This document shows, one piece after another, positions 57,665 to 64,000 of a stretch of 64,000 nucleotides of DNA (position 1 is its first letter; every line of letters starts with the position of its first letter). The position numbers were made by a program, and so were the translations under genes. Source of the stretch: Typhlomys cinereus. Its lineage: Eukaryota; Chordata; Mammalia; Rodentia; Platacanthomyidae. The DNA lies in NCBI GenBank assembly GCA_023101885.1, contig JALPQD010000405.1, positions 1,886,722 to 1,950,721 on the forward strand, read 5' to 3'. The notes under the pieces are model-generated. The model made no database searches. It was not told where the DNA came from and worked only from the letters and a program-made list of their open reading frames with translations.

Positions 57665-57790
57665 AAGCCTTGCATGGTGGCACAGGCCTTACATTCCTGG
57701 TGTTAGGAGAATTCCACTCAGAATATGTAGTGAGTTTCAAGCCTGGGCTACACATCATGACCCTGTCTGAAACCATCAATCAACAAGTAA
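57665..57790 (+). repeat. B1-like SINE
   Basis: 'gccttgcatggtggcacagg' to 'catgaccctgtctgaaacca'. Confidence 0.7.
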
Positions 57791-57815
57791 ACAAAACACT
57801 CAAGAATTCTAAAGT

Positions 57816-58027
57816 TGGGGCTGGAGATGTGGCTCAGGGGTTAAGCCTGTGCCTTGCAGGTGGAAGGTCCTGAGTTCGGATGCTAGACCCCACGTATAGA
57901 GGCCGCGCAGAAGCAGGGGCGGCCTGTGTTTCTGGTCCTGGTAGGGCGGAGCCTGTGAATCCCGGGGCAGAGTAAACAAGGAGGAGGTGGAGGCGTCCAT
58001 GGTGGTTCCCGATTTCACCGTGGTTCT

Positions 58028-58070
<43 letters not shown>

Positions 58071-58116
58071 TACACACATGCGCGCACACACACGCACAAT
58101 TGAATAAATAAAAAAA
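57816..58116 (+). repeat. tRNA-headed SINE, younger subfamily, with 11-bp target-site duplication
   Basis: AATTCTAAAGT occurs at 57805-57815 and 58117-58127. A complete copy with an (AC)n run at 58031-58067. Confidence 0.92.
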
Positions 58117-58159
58117 AATTCTAAAGTATAGTAGAACTATATTTTAAAATATACTTTTA

Positions 58160-58260
58160 AAGAATTCCCCTCCATTTTTTTCAATACTGGGGATTAAGCT
58201 CATTGCCTCTCATATGCTAGACAAGCGCTCTATCACTGAACTATATATCTCCAGTCAGAC
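58160..58260 (-). repeat. ID/B4-like SINE
   Basis: Antisense tRNA-related text: 'caatactggggattaagctc', 'catatgctagacaagcgctc', 'aactatatatctccagtc'. Confidence 0.7.
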
Positions 58261-59308
58261 TAAGTTTTTAAAATTTACAGGAGAATTGCATTAAGAACAT
58301 ATGTGGCAATTGTTAAGTTTCTGACTAATTACTGTAGGCACTCTGAAAAACGTTCTCTGTCATCCATCAGGAAAACTAATTTTGGCCTTTTGTTTGGAAT
58401 ATGAAAGAGAATCAATCAAGTACCACTGACAAAGCAAAAATCTCCCTTAACCAACTGGTTAGATTTTCAAAATTCTTTGAAGAATTTGATAGCTATTTCT
58501 AAGTTCAGTCTTGAAACTCATAGCTAAAATTACCCATAACAGCTTGAGTCGAAGTTATATTTGACATGCACACTTGCTCGAAATATATTAAGTATAACTG
58601 ACTGCCTGACCCTTAGAACTATATTTTCCTTCCATTTCTGTCTCCTTTTTATATTTTTGTTTTACTTTACAGAAAAAGCTGACAAGCCCATGACTTCAGC
58701 TGTGTGGAGGGATGGGCAAATATTTTGAAAGCCTGTCTGAGAGGGACACAAATATATCTGGGATTTTATTTTTAAAGTAAAGCAGCACTTCGAAGTAATG
58801 AATTCTCCATGTACACAATGAAACTGACTGGAATGAGTGTTGACTTATCTTGGATCAGAAGATTGATTAAACACGTCTTCTACATCTGCAAATTTAACCC
58901 AACTCTCTTACTTGAGCTTGATTCCAAATGAAAATAAGTAGAGACAATCAGTTAAAAGCATCTTGTCATTGTTCAGTTAGCTTCATTTTTCTAAATATTT
59001 TGAAATTTTTCTTAAATTAATCAAAGCATGTGCACACAAAAATTTAAATTTGGGCCCCTTCCATGATGAAATGTTGGCAGACCAAATCTCATGGTCTTGT
59101 AGAAGTAGATGTAGCTACACCAAGTTCTTAGGTGCATAGCCCTGTCAGGACCAGAGGATACTATCTGACTAGTTTGACAATTTTAAACCATACCATCCTT
59201 AATCAATCTCCTTATTCCTTAAGAGTGAATAGATTTTCATTCTTGAGAACTAAAGTATGACTTAGCCATGCTTTTGAAAATTATCAATTGTATTCCATTT
59301 CTCTCCTT

Positions 59309-59859
59309 TTAAAAAAATTATTTTTATTATTTTTATTCAATTGTGCATGTGTGCACGTGTGTATGTATGTGTGTGTGTAGAACCACGGATGAATTCGGGA
59401 ACCACCATGGACCGCCTCTACCTCCTCCTTGTTTACTCTGCCCCGGGATTCACAGGCTCCGCCCTACCAGGACCAGAAACGCAGGCCGCCCCTCCCAACA
59501 CACACAAATCTTAATCTTCTGGAACTTTTTGAAAGACGGGGCTCTCTCTTTTTTTTTTCTTAAATTTTTTATTTGTTTTTATTATTTTTATTCAATTGTG
59601 CATGTGTACGCATATATGCGTGCACACGTGTGTATGCATGTGTGTGTAGAACCACGGACGAATTCGGGAACCACCATGGACACCTCTACCTCCTCCTTGT
59701 TTACTCTGCCCCGGGATTCACAGGCTCCACCCTACCAGGACCAGAAGCGCAGGCCGCCCTGCTTCGGCCCAGTGTGTCTATACGTGGGGTCTAGGATCCG
59801 AACTCAGGACCTTCCACTTGCAAGGCAGAGGCTTAACCCTTGAGCCACCTCTCCAGCCC
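59309..59859 (-). repeat. Chimeric younger-subfamily SINE (half copy + 63-bp flank from 44.5 kb + full copy)
   Basis: TCCATTTCTCTCCTT flanks the whole 551-bp block (59294-59308 and 59860-59874). Read on the minus strand: a full SINE (59859-59552), then 63 bp of non-SINE DNA (59551-59489) found elsewhere only next to the 44575 SINE, then the 3' half of a second SINE (59488-59309) with the A-rich tail. The first part carries the private 'cggcccagtgtgtcta' variant of the 44.7-kb copy and its left target-site duplication GGCTCTCTCTTT (59540-59551). The right partner of that duplication is absent, so this block is derived and the 44.5-kb locus is the source. Confidence 0.9.
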
Positions 59860-59939
59860 TCCATTTCTCTCCTTAATCTGTGTTTGCTCATTTTTGTATG
59901 AGCCTGTGCACCTAAGAAGTTATTTAAATAGAAGTAATT

Positions 59940-60065
59940 TTTTTTGAGGCAATGCCTCATTAGTAGAGGCTGATCTCAAAACTACTAGGTAATCGAGGCT
60001 ACCCTAAAACTCCTGATTCTCCTGCCTCCATCTCTCAAATGTACCATTTGAGTTAGAAGTACTTT
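59940..60065 (-). repeat. B1-like SINE
   Basis: 'gaggcaatgcctcattagta', 'ctgatctcaaaactactagg' and 'tcctgcctccatctctcaaa', antisense to B1. Confidence 0.65.
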
Positions 60066-60119
60066 TTAAAAACAAACTTTGTTAACTGAAAAGTACTTGG
60101 TTGTAAAAATAAGATTTGG

Positions 60120-60360
60120 GGTCAGAGAGATGATTCAGCAGGCAAGGGTGCTGTGCATATACTCCTGGTGAACTGTTCAATCCTTGGTCAAGCCCACTTT
60201 GAAGGTTTGTTCTCTGACCTCTTCATGCATGCTATAGGTATGCACATATTTGCTTTCTCCCTCTTCTCTCTCTCCCTCCTTTCTCTCTCTCTCTCTGTCT
60301 CTTCTCTCTCTCTCTCTCTCTCTGTCTCTCATGTACACATGCAAATTTTAAAATAGTATT
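60120..60360 (+). repeat. B3/B2-type SINE with (CT)n
   Basis: 'ggtcagagagatgattcagc', 'gaaggtttgttctctgacct', then a CT-rich run at about 60258-60330. Confidence 0.7.
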
Positions 60361-60379
60361 AAAAATAGGAAAAAATGCA

Positions 60380-60608
60380 CTGGAGAGATGGTTCAGGGGT
60401 TAAGATTCTGCCTCACAAGCTGAAGGTCTTGAATTCAGATCTCAGGTCCCACAGTGGAAATAGCAGCGGCTTCCACTTCCAGGCCTGATGGGCAGAACCT
60501 GGGGAATCCAGAGCAAACCAAAAGGAGGTAGAAGCAATCCAAGATGATTCCCAAAGTCACCCTTGGTCCTCCACAGGAACACATAGTGCCCTCTCATACA
60601 CACACACT

Positions 60609-60639
<31 letters not shown>

Positions 60640-60665
60640 TCTAAATAACTTAATTTTTTAAAAAA
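60380..60665 (+). repeat. tRNA-headed SINE, older subfamily
   Basis: 'cactggagagatggttcagg' to 'cacatagtgccctctcatac', with a CA-rich tail. Confidence 0.88.
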
Positions 60666-61021
60666 ATTTTTAAAAAATAGGAAAAAAAATGAGTGTTTAG
60701 AACATTGCATCTACACATTTCATTGTTAGCCTTTGCCATGGGAAGTATGCAAAGGATTTATTCATTTTCTGGAAGAAAAAAAGACTATGATTTTCATAAA
60801 TTTACATGAATTAATATGCCATGTCTGTTTTCAGCATATGAATCTGACCCACAAAGGGTTCTCAGCAAAGTATGTGGGCTTCATAAGCTTGGTGTAATGA
60901 TTTTTTACGCAGTAGTATAATACTACTACTATACTATGTGTGGTGATTTTCATCCAAAGAGACTCCTAAATTTCTTGTAGAAGGCCAAAAATCCTTAGAC
61001 TCTCTGGTGGTCATTTTGTAT

Positions 61022-61053
61022 ATATTTTATTTATTTATTTAGTGTGTGTGTGT

Positions 61054-61101
<48 letters not shown>

Positions 61102-61180
61102 CAGAGGGCACTGTGTGTCCCTGTGGAGGCCCAAGGGTGACTTTGGGAATCATCCTGGATTGCTTCCACCTCCTTCATTT
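61022..61180 (-). repeat. tRNA-headed SINE, older subfamily, 5'-truncated, with (TG)n
   Basis: A TG run at 61042-61100 is followed by 'gtccctgtggaggcccaagg' and 'gaatcatcctggattgcttc'. It ends before the tRNA-like head. Confidence 0.85.
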
Positions 61181-61534
61181 TGTTATTTACTAGTAATAGT
61201 ACAGAGCAGGAATGTGCTATCCTTGGCACAGAGAATTCTGCTGGAAGGCTAGAGAGAATAAAGTGTCTTCATACTTTAGTGACTAAAGAGAAAACACTTG
61301 TGGAAAAGAAAGAAAGCAAGTTCCAAGAAGTATGTATTTATTATCTCCAGGCCAGTTCTTTGGAACTCTTTGTTGGTGAGGTCATACTTTCTGTTCCTGT
61401 GTGGCTCATTTATCTCTGCTAGCTTAATTATAACCTGTGCCCGCCCTAAACACTTTAACCCCAGCCAACTGTGGAACAAATGTCTTTGGGGCAAAAAGGA
61501 ACCTAAGTAAAGAATTTTTTTTTAAGCCAATGCA

Positions 61535-61690
61535 AAGTTGGGAATGTGGCTCAGTTGGTAGAGTAGTTGTCTAGCATGTACAATGCCTTGTGATTTGATC
61601 TCCAACATGCAATAAACTAAATTGAAGAATCAGAAGTTTAAGGTCCTCCTTGGCTACATAGCAAGTTTGAGGCCAGTCTGAGATGCTTGA
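61535..61690 (+). repeat. B4-like composite (ID-like plus B1-like)
   Basis: 'gttgggaatgtggctcagtt' and 'gtctagcatgtacaatgcct', then the B1-like 'agtttgaggccagtctgaga'. Confidence 0.7.
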
Positions 61691-61711
61691 GATCTTCTTG
61701 TTCATGCTGAT

Positions 61712-61940
61712 GGGCTGGAGACATGACTCTGGGGTTAAGCCTCTGTCTCACAAGCAGAAGGTCCTGAGTTTGGATCCCGACTTCCACATAAAAATGCCAG
61801 GCGGAAATGGCAGTGGCCTGTACTTCTGGCTCTGGAAAGTGGAGCTTAGGAAACTCCACAGCAAAGCAATGAGGTGGCACGATTCAGGGTGATTCTCGAA
61901 GTCACCCTTGGAATTCCATAGGCATACACAGTGCCCTCTA

Positions 61941-61985
<45 letters not shown>
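61712..61985 (+). repeat. tRNA-headed SINE, older subfamily, with (AC)n
   Basis: 'gggctggagacatgactctg' to 'cacagtgccctctaatacac'. A pure AC run ends it at 61942-61982. Confidence 0.88.
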
Positions 61986-62599
61986 ACAACAACAAAAGTG
62001 ATGCTGTATGGAGCGGTTAAGGTGTACCCACTGATACATGTTCTAGCAGGTGCTCAGGCACATGCCATCAGAGGCAACCCAGATAAACTCATGGGGAGGG
62101 GGGATTTCAAAGACCTTTGTAGACCATCCCAGCACAGCTGCTCTAGACCTGCCTAATCATCATCCCCTAGTCTAACCTAAGGATGATATCGGGTAATGAT
62201 CTGAAACGTGCCCGGGGATAGAGGAAGACTCAGAAAGTAAGTGAGGCCTTACTCTCAGGAACTTCCTGAAACTAACAAGATGGGGGTAAGGGAGTTCTCC
62301 CCAAGGTAAAGAAAGTGGTAAATAACTACGGGGGAAAGGGGGAGGCCCCTGGCCAGCCACACAGTGTGGAGGAGACTCTTCTTCCAGGAAGTTGTACATC
62401 AGAGAGCTTGAGGGCTGTGGCTTCTGTGCATCTCACCCAGGCTGGGGTGGGCTTTCTGATGACATCTTGCCTTTGTGTCGTCTCTATTCCTGTAAGGAAC
62501 CCTCGCCCCTACTCCTGTAAGTAATCCCAGTAAAAATCACTGGTTTGCCAGTTAAAAAAAGAAAAGAAAAGAAAAGAAAAGAAAAACAAAACAAAACTC

Positions 62600-62770
62600 A
62601 ATGGGCCACACATGCAAACATGACATGAAAACAGAAGGATCTGGTGAGTAAGAAGGTTTTTGATGGGAAGAGGAGAGGGGATGAGAATAGGAAATAAAGA
62701 GTAAAAATAACACAAATTTGCCGTTTTCACGTATGAAGCTCTAAAATAGTAAAAAATAAATTTTAAAAGG
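62600..62770 (+). mobile_element. Truncated L1 3' end (probable)
   Basis: 'gatgggaagaggagagggga', then 'cacgtatgaagctctaaaat' and an A-rich end, as in rodent L1 3' UTRs. It is preceded by (GAAAA)n at 62560-62585. Confidence 0.45.
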
Positions 62771-62781
62771 AAGGAATTTGG

Positions 62782-63009
62782 GGGGCTGGAGACATGGCTC
62801 AGGGATTAAGCCTCTCCCTTGAAAGCAGAAGGTCCTGAGTTGAGATCCCAGGTCCCACTTAAAAAACGCTAGGCAGAAACTGTGGCCACCTGTACTTCTC
62901 GCCCTGGTGGGCAGAGCCTAGGAAAACTCAGAAGGAAGCAAAAAGGAAGTAGAAGCAGTCTAGGATGAGAACCAAAGTCACCCTTGGACCTCCACAGAAT
63001 TACAAAATG

Positions 63010-63042
<33 letters not shown>

Positions 63043-63065
63043 ACACACACACACACACAGAAAGG
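62782..63065 (+). repeat. tRNA-headed SINE, older subfamily, with (TC)n and (AC)n
   Basis: 'ggggctggagacatggctca' to 'gtcacccttggacctccaca', then TC at 63013-63041 and AC at 63043-63059. Confidence 0.88.
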
Positions 63066-63119
63066 TAGTAAGTCGCTAAGGAAGTAGGGAAGATGAATTA
63101 CTATTTTGTGATCATAAAG

Positions 63120-63255
63120 TTTCAGATTTTTTTTTTAAAGTCTGCCCAGGTATTCCAGGAAGACCAAGGCTATCCTTCAACTTGTGGCAATTTTCTCGCT
63201 TAGTTTCATGAGTATTGGAATTACAGGCATGTACTGACATGCTTGGCTTGTGACA
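63120..63255 (-). repeat. B1-like SINE
   Basis: 'gtctgcccaggtattccagg' and 'tattggaattacaggcatgt', antisense to B1. Confidence 0.65.
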
Positions 63256-63676
63256 TGTTCTTAAAAACACAGAGAAGAATTAAGAGAAGGAAGTTTAAGA
63301 AGAGACCATAATGAATAGTTGGGCAAAGATTAAGGGAACAATCTAACTTGAAGGATAAGGGGTAGGTAGCACCGTCAGTTGGAAAGCAAAGAAGCTGTCT
63401 TGAAAACCAGAATCCAGAAGGAGCCATGACTATGGGGAAAGGGACATTCCGAAGAGAGGGACATTGCACAGAAATGTACCTACAGGGATAGGAATGCAGC
63501 CATTACCCAACCTTCCAATCAGAACCAAGCTAGCGAGGCAGGGAGTCCGGTTAGCAAGACAAAGCACTGACTGGTGAAGCAAATGGACAGGACCCTATGT
63601 GACTGCTGTGCCAGGAGGGCTCTTTGGTGGTTTCTGGTTTGTGGTTGGGGAACTCACAGCCCCCCCCTATTTTGTT

Positions 63677-63710
63677 AAAAAAAAAAAAAAAAAGGAAAGG
63701 AAGGAAGGAA

Positions 63711-63783
<73 letters not shown>

Positions 63784-63811
63784 GAAAGAAAGAAAGGAAG
63801 AGAAAGAAAGA
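63677..63811 (+). repeat. (GAAA)n microsatellite
   Basis: An A run, short GGAA part, then about 65 nt of clean GAAA repeats and mixed purines, ending directly at the head of the next SINE. Confidence 0.95.
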
Positions 63812-64000
63812 GCTGGAGAGATGGCTCAGGGGTTAAGATTCTGTCTTGCAAGCAAAAGGTCCTGAGTTTGAATTCCTGGTCGCACATTTAAAAAAAGCCA
63901 AGTGGAAACAGCTGCAGCCTGCCCACTGGGCCCTGGCCGGCGGAGCCCAGGGAAAGTCCTAGAGCAAAGCAAGAAGGAGATAGAAGCAATCCAGGATGAT
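63812..64000 (+). repeat. tRNA-headed SINE, older subfamily, cut by window end
   Basis: 'gctggagagatggctcaggg' to 'agaagcaatccaggatgat'. The 3' part lies beyond the window. Confidence 0.87.

Larger units (their letters stand above)
50490..64000. other. Intergenic region upstream of CSTF3
   Basis: No conserved coding exon is visible on either strand. The content is SINEs, L1 and LTR fragments, microsatellites and unique AT-rich sequence. Unique-looking stretches without features lie at about 50.7-51.05, 53.04-53.68, 54.92-55.38, 57.0-57.3, 58.26-59.28, 60.67-61.0, 61.2-61.53, 62.0-62.55 and 63.26-63.66 kb. A divergent non-coding transcript from the shared promoter could begin here, but its exons cannot be defined from sequence. 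Confidence 0.7.

Noticed and set aside
59343..59843. A 166-codon open frame on the plus strand rich in Pro and Arg
   Set aside because: It lies entirely in the antisense reading of the chimeric SINE. The same peptide (for example 'RDSQAPPYQDQKRRPP') recurs at 35.0, 44.7, 52.8 and 58.0 kb wherever a young SINE sits, so it is a repeat shadow and not a gene family.
63599..63865. Lys/Glu/Arg-rich open frames
   Set aside because: Translation of the GAAA microsatellite and the following SINE.

Overview
This is mammalian nuclear DNA from a rodent. It has no bacterial-style gene packing. It has short exons with GT..AG borders separated by kilobases of intron, one CpG island, and a dense population of rodent-type short interspersed elements: B1-like, B3-like and ID/B4-like relics, plus an abundant tRNA-headed SINE beginning GGGGCTGGAGAGRTGGCTCAG. 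That head resembles rodent B2 but the body is not the mouse or rat B2 body. This suggests a non-murine rodent, possibly a dipodoid or another Myodonta-like lineage; the species cannot be named from sequence alone.

The only protein-coding gene I can support is CSTF3 (cleavage stimulation factor 77 kDa subunit), on the minus strand. Six coding exons are visible, at 50079-50053, 31355-31254, 31131-31036, 3196-3164, 1224-1127 and 110-44. They join in frame into the first 141 residues of the protein (about 717 in mammals), which is the start of the HAT-repeat domain; the rest of the gene lies beyond position 1. Intron 1 is 18.7 kb, intron 2 is 122 bp, intron 3 is 27.8 kb, intron 4 is 1.9 kb and intron 5 is 1.0 kb. 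The promoter lies in a CpG island (about 49.55-50.48 kb) with YY1-, ETS-, Sp1-, NRF1-, CREB- and CCAAT-like sites. It looks able to fire in both directions.

Intron 3 begins with a weak donor (GAG|GTTAAT). Reading on from exon 3 adds 25 mostly hydrophobic codons before a stop at 30960-30958. The next 4 kb contains several AATAAA signals and is nearly free of SINEs, while the rest of the window has one about every kilobase. This fits the published short CstF-77 isoform made by polyadenylation inside intron 3, by which the 3'-end processing factor limits its own expression.

The remainder is introns (1-50 kb) and intergenic sequence upstream of the gene (50.3-64 kb), filled with repeats: about 35 tRNA-headed SINEs in two age classes (several of the younger class keep perfect target-site duplications), B1 and B3 relics, truncated L1 3' ends, one clean solo LTR (45656-46225), a second LTR-like stretch (about 51.76-52.66 kb) and several microsatellites. 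Two repeat structures stand out. One is a chimeric SINE at 59309-59859 that carries 63 bp of unique flanking DNA from a SINE locus 15 kb away. The other is a short L1 insertion at 36248-36598 that looks like a 3' transduction. I found no tRNA, rRNA or snRNA gene, CRISPR array or bacterial or viral operon.
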